This document shows positions 13,149 through 24,959 of a DNA stretch of 64,000 nucleotides, one piece after another. The position numbers and the translations under genes are program-made. Each line of letters opens with the position of its first letter. Positions within the stretch are counted from its first letter, which is position 1. The stretch comes from Thuidium tamariscinum (taxonomy: Eukaryota > Streptophyta > Bryopsida > Hypnales > Thuidiaceae), in contig OX344758.2 in the NCBI GenBank assembly GCA_947034885.2, positions 436,501-500,500 of the forward strand, in the 5' to 3' direction. The notes under the pieces were generated by a model that saw nothing but the letters and a program-made list of their open reading frames with translations, was not told where the DNA came from and did not search any database.

Positions 13149-14090
13149 CCCCTAAAGGTTTTTGACTATGTTTTCACCAAAAATGCTCTAAAACTGTCAT
13201 TTCTAATACAAGTGCAATTTTTTTTTAAAACACATTTTGACTCATGTAACCGTAGGTTCTTGTAGTAAGGTGGTTTTTAAACATGTGGAAAAAATTTCAG
13301 AAATTTCCACCGTGGAGATTGCAAGATATAAGCATTTGAATTGACAAAAATTGTTTTTTTATCCCTGCAAAAATCCAGGCAGCTGCACTTCACAAGGTCA
13401 CATTTGTGTGAAAAGAAATTCAAAATGGTGGTTACTCTTTGAATTCATACTTCAATGCAAGTTGGCTACATTCTCAAAAAATTTCAAACCATTTGGAATT
13501 GTACAACATATAGGAAAAAATAAGTAAGTAGAAAGAAGTAAGAAATGAGCCAAAATACTAAATTGTGAACATTTTATTCATGGAATTGAAAATTTTCAAT
13601 CCCAATGGTTAAAATGTTGTAATAAACAATCTACACCTTCTATTTTTATTTTTTCCAAAAATATGAAAAATTGAATTAAATGAAGAGTTTCAAACCTTTT
13701 TTTTGTACTGTAGACATTTTGTAACTGGCCGCAAACTACCCCAAACTCAAAATCTTCATAACTTTTGACTCATTGATCGGAATGGATTGATTCAAACCTT
13801 CCCATGTCTGTATAAACCTAAAGAACCATTTTGAAATTTCCCTTTTAAAAAAAAAATTTTTTGAAGAAGTTTTTTCAGCTGCCCGGTATGCCTGCCGAGT
13901 AAAGAAAACAATATATCCCGCCATAAGTTTTTAACCGTGAAGTCAAAAGTTATGAAAATTGTCGGGCCTTAAAGCTACTCCTTGGGCACACATTGTATCA
14001 AAATTTCAAAGAAAAAAAATAAAACTCCATCCGTAGTGAGCTGCCCAAAAAATTTATAATCTCAAAAAACGTTGTTCAGGGCTTTAGGGG
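13149..14090. mobile_element. TTAA-flanked element nested in its own relative
   Basis: TTAA at 13145-13148 and 14091-14094 flanks a 942-bp element starting CCCCTAAAG and ending CTTTAGGGG. Removing it joins outer-copy sequence that continues to match the inner copy across the junction (GTAGACATT.. is found at 13708 and again after 14120), which confirms insertion into a TTAA inside a relative. It lacks any transposase. Confidence 0.8.
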
Positions 14091-14163
14091 TTAATAAAGG
14101 ACTTCAAAATTTATTTTAGAGTAGACATTCCATAACTTCCCACAAATTAAAACTCCCATAACA

Positions 14164-14580
14164 ATGTGACAATGTGACGAAAAGTGGCGTACCACCCGAG
14201 TCAATTAATTATCCCCCCCCTTTCTCTCTCAAAAAATTTACAAGCCATTGATTAAAAAAAAAAAAGCTTACCTTTATAATCACCGTTGATTTCTCAAAAA
14301 TTCCCAAGCCATTGATTGTGTAAGATTTAATTTGAACCGTTTAGATACGGATATGGATACGGATACTCTACATATATTATACAGATTATATGGATATGGT
14401 CCAGATACAAATATAAATATGGATACAAATATGGATACAAATACAGGATCACTTGTCCTATAATGTTTGTCAATCAATTGGTTTCAATAAATTATAAGAG
14501 GAGAGGGGGGGGGGGAGGGGGGGGGAGAAGGAAATGAAGATTTAAAAATTTAAAAGTAAAATTTTTTTTTGGATGCACAG
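14164..14580. mobile_element. hexamer-core element with C- and G-tract ends (copy 1)
   Basis: A run of C at about 14212-14220 and a run of G at 14505-14527 bracket an AT-rich unit with a core of GGATAT/GGATAC hexamers (14342-14452). The flanks around the core (GCCATTGATT, AAGATTTAAT) recur in inverted orientation at 32515-32645 and loosely at 55400-55850, so this is a dispersed repeat and not a lone microsatellite. Exact ends and target duplication are not clear. Confidence 0.55.
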
Positions 14581-14682
14581 TGATCGTGCACCGAAAAAAA
14601 ATTAAATTTTTAATATTTATTATTTGGCTTGTAAGAACATGCTAAGTGTACTAAACCTAAATTAAAATTTTAAGTTTTTTAG

Positions 14683-14753
14683 AATTGGTAGTTATTGCCA
14701 CTTTTTGGTACATTGTTCACACAATGTACCAAAAAGTGATAGTAACTACCAAT
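14683..14753. repeat. 33-bp near-perfect hairpin
   Basis: ATTGGTAGTT..CATTGT at 14683-14715 pairs with 14721-14753 across a 5-base loop. The three mismatches I count are all transitions, which an RNA copy would tolerate as G-U pairs. Could be a tiny MITE or a small-RNA precursor; nothing here tells them apart. Confidence 0.7.
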
Positions 14754-15272
14754 CCATATCCAATAATTAAAATGAAATGATTCAAATCTTTCTACATATA
14801 CATAAATCTGAAATACTAATTTCAAATTTTCATTTAAAAAAAAAATGATTTTTGAAGAAGTTTTTGTAGATACTCATGCTAGGATGTCTGCCAAACAATG
14901 AAAATTACACATGATATGATAACTTTTGAATCATACGATTAAAAGTTATGAAAATTGTTGGGCCTTAAAGCTTCTCTTTACGCACATGTGTAAAAACTTC
15001 AAAGAAAATAAACACAAACTTCATCCATAGTGAACTACCCAAAATTACTATGTTGCCAAAAATATAGTTTGGTCCTTTAGAGGTTAAAATACTAACAATT
15101 TGTACTCATTGCAACAAAATTTGGTATTCATAAGCTTAAGATGGCAAAGCTTGCCAAAAGATTACTAAACCAAATTTCAATGATTCCTATTTCAAATTCC
15201 ATTGTATAACAAAGTTTGGAATTTTAATCTTCAATGTTCAATTAAACAATATTATGCATGCCTCTTATAGAG

Positions 15273-15548
15273 ATTAAACATTGAATACCTTGAAATTTTG
15301 GAAAATTAGTTTCTAATGTTCAACTAATCATTATCATATGTATTAAACATTGAATACCTTGAAATTTTGGGAAATTAGTTTCTAATGTTCAACTAATCAT
15401 TATCATATGTATTAAACATTGAATACCTTGAAATTTTGGGAAATTAGTTTCTAATGTTCAACTAATCATTATCATATGTATTAAACATTGAATACCTTGA
15501 AATTTTGGGAAATTAGTTTCTAATGTTCAACTAATCATTATCATATGT
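15273..15548 (+). repeat. 69-bp tandem repeat, four copies
   Basis: The unit ATTAAACATTGAATACCTTG starts at 15273, 15342, 15411 and 15480, exactly 69 bp apart. The last three copies are almost identical; the first differs at a base or two. It is AT-rich and non-coding. Confidence 0.9.
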
Positions 15549-16636
15549 ACCACTGTGGCACCATTAGGAATTAAAGTTTTAAGAAAATACCATACAACTT
15601 ATTTAGCTTGGGATCACCCTCACACAAGAAAGCTTTGATCTTCTTTCTAACTTCTTTAAAAACTAAAAGCTTTCATTAGATTTGAAATAAAAGAAAATTG
15701 TGTTTCACTTGTTGTTTTGAGATGGAATTGAAACACATTAATCCCCCCAAAAATTGATTTAGCTAACAAACCATGTAGAACCTTATTTTCATTTATTTAT
15801 TATTTTCTTAAGATTGAAAAAATTGAATTGAAAAATGTATTCTATAAGTTATTTTTTAAAAACAATTATTTGGATTGCTTTAAAATCAAGACTCTCCACA
15901 ACTTTCTCATCACTATACCAATTAGAATGAACCAAATCTTTTCAAATATACAAAAATAGTTTCTATAAGAAACATAATTCAAAAAATATGTTTTGAATTT
16001 ATGTGATGTTTTCAATCCAATCCAACAAACTCCATTTTGCCTTAGGATAATATAATTATTCCTCATGGGGCATTGATTGAGACAAAAATTATAATCCCCA
16101 AAAGCTAATGTATTTTCTATCTTCAAAAAAAGTTACAAAAAAATCATGCCAAAAACTGTGAATATAAGAAACTACCCAAACTTTCATTTGTCCCTTGACA
16201 CTTTGTCCTTCAAGGGTTAATTGATGCAAGTAGAGATATACCTTTATATTATCTACAAATTCTCTTTCTTGTAGCAACTAATTTTGCACCCTTACTCATA
16301 GGATAAATTAGTATACCCATTTCTTCTGGAGAACAACAATTCTCATAATATGAATAAAGACCATGAAAGACTCTACACTTAATCTCACAAACTGCCTATT
16401 TCTGCCATTCAAAGAGGATGCCAAATCATTTGCTCACTCTATCTTACACCTGGAAACCTTGTTCTTTCTCTTTACACGAATGTGCTTGACAGCATTTGAT
16501 CTATAGTAGAGTACTGAGACGTCTATACAAAATGATAATTCTGTTTGAAAAGGCATGAAATGGGAGATAATAACCAGGTGCCTTTGACTTGTGAAAATTG
16601 CAGATGCGCAGACGCTGTGCCACACTTTGCTTGAAT
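15549..16636. other. AT-rich spacer downstream of the TatB-like gene
   Basis: Left part holds no recognisable feature. From about 16280 the composition becomes gene-like, and 16636 and below is probably the second 3' UTR exon of the TatB-like gene. The polyadenylation site cannot be placed. Confidence 0.4.
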
Positions 16637-16761
16637 CTGCAATAAAGAAGCAATCAATATTAAAGTATTCGTAATTGTAACAGACTTGAGAACTCAGGAG
16701 ATCAATTCCTGCTGATATCAACAAGATGTTATTTGTGGAGGGGGCTTCATTGTTTTCTTAC
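16637..16761 (-). other. probable intron in the 3' UTR of the TatB-like gene
   Basis: On the minus strand GATCCAG then GTAAGA (donor GT at 16761-16760) is followed by TTTATTGCAG (acceptor ending 16637). The stop codon ends at 16820, so the exon junction would lie about 58 bases past the stop. That is just above the distance often linked to nonsense-mediated decay. Confidence 0.4.
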
Positions 16762-16819
16762 CTGGATCAAATACAAAGAAAACGAATGATTGTTGCATAA
16801 TCCAGCAATTTTCGAAAAG

Positions 16820-19800
16820 TTAGGATTCTTTTCCCTCGAGAAACGTTTTGGATTGGAAGGCAACTTTCCTCTCCACGATTGATGCGAACACAATATCAGC
16901 ACCGCCCAAAATGGGCTCTGCATTCAACAGAACTCCAAAGTTAAGAGAAGCTTCTCAAAACACATGAATGAGTCAAAGATGTGAGCAAGTTTACACAGTT
17001 CAAAAAAGAGGGTCATCACCAGGGGAAGTCACGCTAACTAACTACAGTACTGTTGGGCCAGCACCTCAGAAGACAAGGTACAGTACCCAGTAACCTTGAT
17101 ACGAACAATCTACTGTGCCATTCCAATAACCTTGCAAAATATAGAAAACAATTGTAATTTGGTTTTGGTATTTGATCCTTACACTATGACTAATTCTACA
17201 CCTGGGAGCATAATGGTATAATTACTTTGTCAAAATCTAGTTAAAATAGAGAGATATCTAATTACAAAGTTTGGTCTTACAACATCCCAAGTTGCATGGC
17301 TTCATAGGTCATATTTTTATTCCTTAATAGGGTTTCGTTTTAACATGAAAGACATGAGCATGGATGCTTTCGACATCTTTATGCAATCAAATTTTCAAAA
17401 TTCATCACTAATGTTTTTCAATCAATTATCAAGTAAAACCATGTAAAACCATGAGTTTTAAATGAAAAAATTCACCAAAAATGGGATTTTATTCTTTTGA
17501 AACTGATATTTGGAATGCTTGATTGGGATTGCTTAAGAAATGAATGATTATTATGCAAGACCAAAAATAATAATAAATACCAATAGTATCTATGTTGAGC
17601 AAGATTCTTTGAGATGGCACAATACGGTGTCTGTAACATGGTTGCAGGGTACAGTACTTGGAGCACCCCATGAAGTAATACATAAATCATAAAATATTCC
17701 TAAATATCCCATAATAAAGAGAATGTTTCAAGAATGTTATATTATAATTGAGAATATTTCAGATATACTCTCATAATCATTTCAGAATACCCTATACTGT
17801 TTCTAATGATATTGTAAAAATTATGTTATTACAGTCCAACCCATATTTCTTTGCATATCGAATTATAAAATCTAGAATTGACCTCCCTGGGCGTCATCAC
17901 ATACTACTGGCACTTGGAAATTGAGGAGCAGCACCAAAATATGCAAGAAACTAAGTTGCCGTGTACCAAACTGTTAACTCGTGGAATGCACTTGTTTCAA
18001 CGGCTTTACAATTTAGAGAATTTGCAAAATACCTTGATTGGAAGGCAGGAGCCCCGCCTCGACTGCAGAGATAGGTAGCACCACAAGCTCTTGACCTGGA
18101 GTTACTCCAACGTGCCTATTTGGGTGCTTGGATTCTTGCGACCCTCGAATGGCGGAAGCAAGACCAACTTGCCCTCCAACCCGAGCAGCAAAAGCTGACG
18201 CTGTTGAAGCACCAGCGCTCGTAGCTCCTGGTGGCTTATCTTGTTTGGAGGCAGCTTGCAAGGTTTGCATCTGCACGAAAATCTGTAACCAGAGCTCACG
18301 CGATAAGAGCTTGAATTGCAGTGATTTCCAAAGGGATATAAAATCAAAGACATGCAATCGCTCTTCCTTCTACATCTAATGTACCATTCTTTCAAAAGCA
18401 CACCAGCAGAGAAGTAAAACCTCGTTCACATACAAATAAGAAGACATGTGGTCACAGAAAACGACTGACCTGCGTTGGAGAAACTTGACTGGACACGCCA
18501 GAAATGGCATGACTCACCGGTGTACGTTGGTTCAAATCAGGTGGGCTGTCAGTTCCTGCAAAATCAATCCACTTTAGATTGCCACAAGCTTGAAATCCTA
18601 CACCTTGATATGTGCAAAAATCATTCTACTTGTTACACCTCAGCTTGCTCAATGTCAAATATTATCCAGTGGTCCAAATAAGAGTGAGCATGAAGATCTG
18701 ACACTTACATGGCTACTATGTAACATTCTTGAGATAACAAGGTTTCAAGGCAGCCTCTTTTGAGGTTGATCGGACACTTCTTACCTCAAGTACATCCCTT
18801 AGTTTTCTAAAAGAGATGGATTATTTTAAGCATGTTATCTCACCCCCAGTTGCACATGATGTTGGTTCAACTTTCAATGAAGCCTATTGCTTTGACCAGT
18901 GCAGTCTAAAGTAGCCTGGACCCTGAAAGGCATTGCTAGTCTTCAAATGTCACCATTAAAGTAGAAATCTCATAACAAAGTCAGACCCAACCTCTCAACA
19001 CGTCAATAAAATATAGTTTTCTGAAGGTTTCAGAGCCCTCAAAAGATATGAAACCGTAAACAACTTCGGCTTACCATTCTCTGATGATTGCGCAGGATTC
19101 GAAAGAGTAGGAACAGCATTCTCCAATACATGACTCGTCAGGGGACCCGGATTCATTATAGAGATGCCGGTCCTCATCTCATGGCGAATAGCTTCCAGCT
19201 GCGCCATCGTCTCACGCAATTCCTTATGAACCTGTAACAAGCTCATTCCCACTTAGACCCTCCATTATGTGGAGAAACCCCACAGAAAACCAAAAGATCG
19301 AAAAATAGCATTATAACCGCACAAAGTCATTTCCTCTTTCTTCCTTTAATATTATTATCCGATTCCACCTACACAATTTTCAATACTTCAAGCATTCTTG
19401 CACATGAGTCAAATCTAAGTAATCCAATCCCATCTCCAATATCCCTGATAATCATTTTCGTGCAAAAATTGCTTGACAAGAAGTTCCAGTTAACCTCCAC
19501 ATTTCAAAAGTCACGTGCAAGTCTATCAAATTCAGTGTTGAGAAGGAGGGAAGTTTAAGAGATTCTCCATGAAACCCTAAATGTACTGAGCCCTACAGGT
19601 GATGGCCAGTTCCGCTTTGATTTCCACACTCAAGCACTGCAATCCAATGTGCTTCCATAGGATTTCCATGAAAACCCAAACTACCATAAACGCTTGCCCT
19701 GTTCTGCTGCTGATACTCAAGCACTTCAATCCAGTGTGCTTCGATAGAATTTCCATGAAACCCTAAATACACTAAACCCTTGCCCTGTTCCGCTTTGATT

Positions 19801-20202
19801 TCGACACTGAAGCCCTCCAATCCAAAGGGTTCTAATAGCGTACCAAGGAGAAAAAATATGATTAGGGACAAGGAGGAGAAGCACGTACTGTATTGATCTC
19901 GGATCGCTGCATAATAGGAGCGATGTGGCCGCGCGCGCTTTGAATGTAGCCCACCGCTTTGCCTGTCAACCTTCCTGCCGCTCTTCCGATAATAACAATA
20001 TCCTTCGGCCCTACATCAGCCCAATTGCCGTCAAAACATCAGCAAGAAAGCCTCCAAAATGCACAGCACGCAATTGTGAATTGAAACCCTAAATGCAAAA
20101 ACGGAAAGGAAAACGGAATGAAAAGAATGGAATCCCACCGAAGAGCGCCGCACTTGCACCGAGAATGAGCGCCACTTCGCTCCATGTGAAGCCAAACACC
20201 AT
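16820..20202 (-). CDS. TATB: mitochondrial TatB-like twin-arginine translocase subunit
   Basis: Six exons on the minus strand: 20202-20139, 20010-19889, 19231-19075, 18555-18470, 18270-18033 and 16917-16820. All junctions are GT..AG and in phase, giving 254 residues. Residues 5-21 form one membrane helix with a Glu at 9, followed by the FGPKD hinge (21-25) and an amphipathic helix (26-50, GRAAGRLTGKAVGYIQSARG). This is the Tha4/TatB layout. VHKELRETMAQLEAIRHE and ISIMNPGPL then match the plant mitochondrial TatB family (Arabidopsis At5g43680, as I remember it). The C-terminus (GGADIVFASIVE) resembles the conserved tail. In plants TatB works with mitochondrially encoded TatC to move folded proteins. 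There is no long presequence, as expected for a helix-anchored protein. Intron 5 is 1.1 kb. The start is the first ATG that precedes the helix. Confidence 0.85.
19567..19820. repeat. imperfect tandem repeat in TatB intron 2
   Basis: A unit of about 90 bp with the phrases TCCGCTTTGATTTC and TTTCCATGAAA occurs about three times. It explains the open frame on the minus strand here, which shows the same internal repeat (FHGNSIEAHWI). Confidence 0.6.
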
Positions 20203-21126
20203 GATGATTGACGACGAGCTCCTCAAGTCCTAAATAATGCAACTAAATCGACTTTCGACTGCACACCATCGCCACCAAGACGCCGCTAACAGACCCTCTG
20301 AGCTTCCTAAACCTCAGCAATATTCTAAATTCTGAACAATCACGATCAATATACATATACGCAATTACGCACATGGCTCTGACTCATCAGGAATCTCACC
20401 GCGTGCGCGTGTGAATGAGGTTTGACCTGCGAGCACGGATGGATGAGATTTGAAGATTTAAGAAATTATGGAGTGAATATATTGATGAGTTCCGCCGAAA
20501 ATAGATTACAAACCTTTCGAAGTGTTGTACATTGTGCACAAGCAGACACCGAGGGATCTTTTCTTCGCCGCTTTGGAGGAGAATGCAACTTTCGGTGCTC
20601 ACTATCTTCGTCAGTTTGCGGTGTCTTCTTTAGAAAGTTCACATCTCCTTTGCGAAGTGGGTGTTTCTTTGTGCAGCAATTCTGGAGTGAGTACCTGTTG
20701 ATGCTCTTTAGTTTTGTTAGTGATTGATCTACGCTCGCGAATGGCATTGATGTGTTGATGGAGGATTTTGTGTTTTTTTACAGTGGGTGTCTAGTCGAGA
20801 GAGAGGGCTAGCTTGCAGGTGGAATTGGGTTTCGTTTCATGGCTTTTTTGTTGGAATGGTGAATGGCGCGTGATCGGAGGAATTTTAGTTCTGATGGGTG
20901 TGTTGGGTTTTGGCTTGGGGATTGGTTGCAGGAAACGAATTGAATTGAGGAGATAGAGTGGTTCAGGATGGGGCGTGCGAGGGGGAAGGCAAGATACTAA
21001 GGGAAGCACGTGAGGGTAAGAAATTGTGAGCATTACTTCTTTTCAGATCGTGCTTTCTTGCTTGCGGCGTTCTGAATTCCTTCAATGTTTGGAGGATTAC
21101 GAGAGTATAAGGATTGAAGCTTACTC
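20203..21126. promoter_or_regulatory. shared upstream region of the TatB-like and BAC1-like genes
   Basis: The two start codons face away from each other with 924 bp between them, and no other gene or transposon was seen in between. It is much less AT-rich than the flanking repeats. A G-box core CACGTG lies at 21007-21012, on the BAC1 side. The open frames here overlap on both strands and look like chance. A bidirectional promoter is an inference. Confidence 0.5.
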
Positions 21127-23788
21127 ATGCCAGTTGAATGGACAGATTCTAGGATTATGGACGCTACCAAAGACTATATCGCCGGCCTCGCGGCCGGTGT
21201 CGCTACCGTTTTTATTGGGCATCCCTTTGATACCATAAAGGTAAGCACAAGGCTGAGAAGTTCGAGGGATTTTCCTTTAGTATCTTAACCAACATTGATC
21301 GATCCCTGGACAATATATTAGAATAGCACTTGTTTCTTGTGGGAACTTCTGTTTATATCACTGGTTGATAATTGCTTCAATCTATTTTGATCCGTTGTGC
21401 TGCTTGTGCATCGAATCCTTGTAGTTATTAGTTGTTTTTGTTGTTGGTTTTGCATCTGACAAGGTAGCAATTGGTAATGCAGGTGAGGCTACAAACACAG
21501 AATACAGATGCTCACAGTCAGAGGTATCGGAATGCGATGCAGTGCACTTCTCATATTCTGAAAACCGAAGGGGTACGCATTTTGCGTTTATTTCTTTTTA
21601 TTATTTTTATTACTAGTAGTGTGATGGGATTTGATTTAGGGTTTTAGTAATATTCATTCAGTTTTCTGTTTCATTAAGTTTCTCTTGCAGCTGTTTGTGT
21701 GATGCTTGATTTGGAAGGATTCGGGTTCAGTGGCGTTGAGTAAATGATGGTCTATTAGCTTGCACTCTGACATAGCAGAATGAAGATCCAGGGCTGATGT
21801 GTGAACTTTTTTCATCAGCCCAAGGGACTCTACAGAGGAGCTACATCATCGTTTGTGGGTGTTTCTCTGGAAAGTTCTGCTCTATTTGGAGCTTATTCAC
21901 AAATCAAAGCTAGCTTGCAGGTACAAGAGCGATTCAATACTGCTAGAAAAATATGAGGCCAATTATGAGTCTCTTCTTCCTTAAAGAGTTGAGAATGCAT
22001 TACGCAAAGCCCGTGTGGTTGCATCGTATGAAAGTCAGTAGCTTTTCCAAGTGTTTCCCGATCAAGTTTGCTCGTAGATGAGGCCATGTGCAGCAGATGC
22101 TCTTAGTAGCTTGGGATAATATGTGCGGCTTGAAACGCAGGCCTGATGATGCGGTGGCATGGATGGCATTGTTTATGTTTGCTGAAAGGGCGATGAACTG
22201 CTGAACGGGAAGCCTCCACTGCACGTCGTTCTGCCTGCAGCAGGTCTCGCTGGAGCTGGTGTGGGTTTCATTTTATGTCCCACCGAACTGGTCAAGGTGA
22301 ACCTCTCCCTGCTTTGCACTTCACCTTATAGTATTAATAATGCTTGGGCAAGTTTTTCGTCATAACTTTCTTGGGGAGCTGCCTGAACACCCTTGGAATC
22401 AATGAATATTGAGTTAAGAAGTAGTACCTTGATTCCTGTTGTGAACAATCTTGAACTCATGCTATGTTGGCAAAGGGCATGTGTGGCTCATGTTAGATCT
22501 TTTCTTGTCCTTCAACTAGTCCTTATTCTGTCGGCATGTTTGCGTGGGGGCTCATCTGACAGTAATGTCATGCCTGCTAGTGGAATAAATTGTTTCGAAG
22601 GTGGGTCAGTTCTTCAATATTTTTTTGGTCTTCCGATTATTTTCGTGCTTTAGTGGAAAGGGTGTAAACTGTAAACTACTCTAGAATGTTACGTGTCATA
22701 ACTTCTGTGACATTTGCTCTTTGTTTTGTTGCGATAATTAGTAATGCTGAGGGTGTGGTATGTGCAGTGTCGACTTCAAGTACAGTCGAAAGACATGGTG
22801 CAAGCAGTCGGGCAAACTCACTATGCTGGACCGCTAGACTGCGTTCGTAAAATCTTGAAGAATGAAGGAGTGCGTTCCTATACTTCAGTGCTTCTTGCTG
22901 GCTTAATTCCCTGTATCCATGTTGTTCGGGCAGTTTTTCTTAGAAAACTTGTGTGACATTAATACCTTCTGATTGCGGGTTCATTTTTATCAGATCTATG
23001 GACTGTTTCGGGGAGGAACAGCCACAGTGATGCGGGAGACGTGTGGCAATATGCTGTTTTTCACCACCTACGAGACCACGCGCTACCACTTGTTCACATC
23101 GTTTGGCCTTGATCCAAATCGTGCGAAAACATCGCAAACAGAAGAGGCTGCCTCCACTCAGTCAGTGGGGGCCAACACATTATTGGAGACAGGAATTGGC
23201 ATCATCACTGGTGGATTAGCAGGTGTTGCGGTGAGTGCACGTGGATCATATTTTTAATCTCTCTTAGCTCGATAAATTCTACTCATAATCTGTATGAAGT
23301 CACTACAGGTGATGATCATAGAACAACGTTTCTTCCTTGACAGATTTGCTTTTATGTACGATCTCTCCTTTTGTCCTCTTTTCTGTCTATTTTACTCCCT
23401 CAGAGTTTTAGAAAATATGATCTCACAAGCAGTTGTTGGATTGCTCTACAGTTTTGGTCAGGAGTCTTACCGGTTGATGTCGCAAAGACAAGGATACAAA
23501 CAGCTAGGAATTTGAGCACCAGTCGGAATCCTCTGTACCACCTGCAACTGGTACGTTGCAACTGTTTTCTTAACCATTATCTGATTGATTTCATTGTTTT
23601 TCGCATACTCTCTTTGTCATGGCATCCAGTAGTTCTAAGTTCCTTATAATTGCGCTATGCAGATTTACAAGCAGGCTGGCATCCGAGGTTTGTATGCAGG
23701 AATAGGTCCGACTCTGACTCGGGCTTTTCCAGCCAATGCTGCAGCAATTGTTGCCTGGGAATTGACCGCTCGTGTCCTTCACGTGTGA
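21127..23788 (+). CDS. BAC1: mitochondrial carrier (SLC25), basic amino-acid carrier BAC1-like
   Basis: Eight in-phase exons: 21127-21240, 21483-21572, 21819-21920, 22189-22296, 22768-22869, 22994-23230, 23452-23550 and 23663-23788, giving 325 residues (315 from the second ATG at 21157). All introns fall between codons. The three carrier signatures are present: PFDTIK (33-38), PTELVK (133-138) and PVDVAK (258-263), one per repeat of two membrane helices. GATSSFVGVSLESS, LCPTELVKCR and the C-terminal FPANAAAIVAWE match plant BAC1 (At2g33820 type), which exchanges arginine, ornithine, lysine and histidine across the inner mitochondrial membrane. A loop before the third repeat (rich in Thr, Glu and Ser, from about 206 to 232) is longer than I expect. 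A near relative in the same carrier branch cannot be excluded. The gene is divergent to the TatB-like gene. Confidence 0.9.
21138..21152 (+). promoter_or_regulatory. four-codon upstream open frame over the BAC1 start
   Basis: ATG GAC AGA TTC TAG lies between the first in-frame ATG (21127) and the second (21157), in another frame. If translation began at 21127, this frame would be internal. If the transcript began downstream of 21127, it would be a short uORF ending 4 bases before the second ATG. Confidence 0.35.
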
Positions 23789-24309
23789 TCCCTTGTTGCG
23801 CCCTTCGCTCATTAGACTCAGGTTTAGCGATCAGAAAGCATTGTAAGTTTGTCACTTTTCTCTTAACTTGAAGAATGCAAACAACCGGTAAGATCACCAT
23901 ACCATGATCCTTTACGGTGACGCTGAGTTAGCTGTTCTAGGCCTTCAAACAAACTCTCTTTCAAAAGGCGTACCCTCATTCACGCCCCTCATTCAATGAT
24001 AGTCCCAATTGTTGCTATCGATGCCGAGTGTCTAACGATGCCGGGACATCCTCACGATGTTCAAGATCCACCTTAACCCTTCAGAAGGGCCTCAAAGCCC
24101 TTTGTGGCCTTAATATAGTATATTATGAGTATGGTGGTATATTTGATTAGAAAAACATTGACCAAATACTTTTCAATACAAAAGTAAATTAATAATAGTA
24201 TGCATGTAACGATGTCTCACAATTCATGTATTACACTATATTTGAAGAGTTACAACTTGAAACAAAAGGTGAAGACAATTGTTTTACATTACTTTACAAT
24301 CCAATTTCC
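23789..24309. other. 3' flank of the BAC1-like gene
   Basis: Gene-like composition up to about 24110, then AT-rich. No further exon was recognised. Confidence 0.4.
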
Positions 24310-24313
24310 TTAA

Positions 24314-24959
24314 CCCCTAACTGCCCAAGGCACCAGAATCTGGTGTTTGCAAAATTTTGAAGTTAAATAAAACCTAACCAATTTGCTATTTTTAGTAGTT
24401 TGTATTTTTGGGAAGTTCTTCTAGAAGTCTAGTTTTAGTGTCAAAAATCCGATCTGGAAAATGAATGATAGTGATTTTTCTATACAAGATTTTGTACAAG
24501 GGTACCCCTTGCAATCTTGACTTTGTGTAGTGTTGAGAGCTCTTAATAATGAGCCTCAAATACACTAGATCTTGAAGAAAAAATCACATTCAAAATTCAT
24601 TTAAAAAATTGTAGAATAGATTTTGAGGAGCCGTAAATTGATTGGAGTTGTGCATGTTAGGCCCTTTCACCTCATATTTTTTTGGTCACCAACTTTTTAG
24701 ATTTAACTTGCAAAAAGAGGATAAAAACACTTTACATCACTTTTGCAATTTTAACACCCTCACGGTCAAACATTATAATCTTTCACTCCACAAGTGTTAT
24801 TGTCATGTTTTCTTTTCCTATGTAATCTCTAACATGTCTAGTTTGAATTTGTACAATTACAATTCAAAAAAGATTGATACAACTTATCAATATGTTGGCA
24901 TTTTGTTCAACTTAGAGCAAATTCTAAGAAGCTAGAAAAAGGCCTTGGGCAGTTAGGGG
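24314..24959. mobile_element. TTAA-flanked piggyBac-like MITE (family A, reverse orientation)
   Basis: TTAA at 24310-24313 and 24960-24963. The ends are a perfect 17-bp inverted repeat, CCCCTAACTGCCCAAGG. The interior is the reverse complement of the elements at 25851-26485 and 34700-35344. No coding capacity; the 97-residue frame at 24642-24935 is not conserved in the other copies. Confidence 0.8.

Larger units (their letters stand above)
12619..15083. mobile_element. TTAA-flanked element, piggyBac-like (outer copy)
   Basis: It is flanked by TTAA at 12615-12618 and 15084-15087 and has CCC..(A)GG ends. Its left part (12619-13148) and right part (14091 to about 14163, then about 14760-15083) match the left and right halves of the inner copy at 13149-14090. 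It is interrupted by that inner copy and, between about 14164 and 14755, by a hexamer-core element and a hairpin. No transposase. Superfamily is inferred from the TTAA duplication and CCC start alone. Confidence 0.65.

Noticed and set aside
17897-17950. Possible last TatB exon after the AG at 17951-17952
   Set aside because: The phase gives a poor short tail, while the exon at 16917-16820 is in phase and matches the conserved TatB C-terminus.
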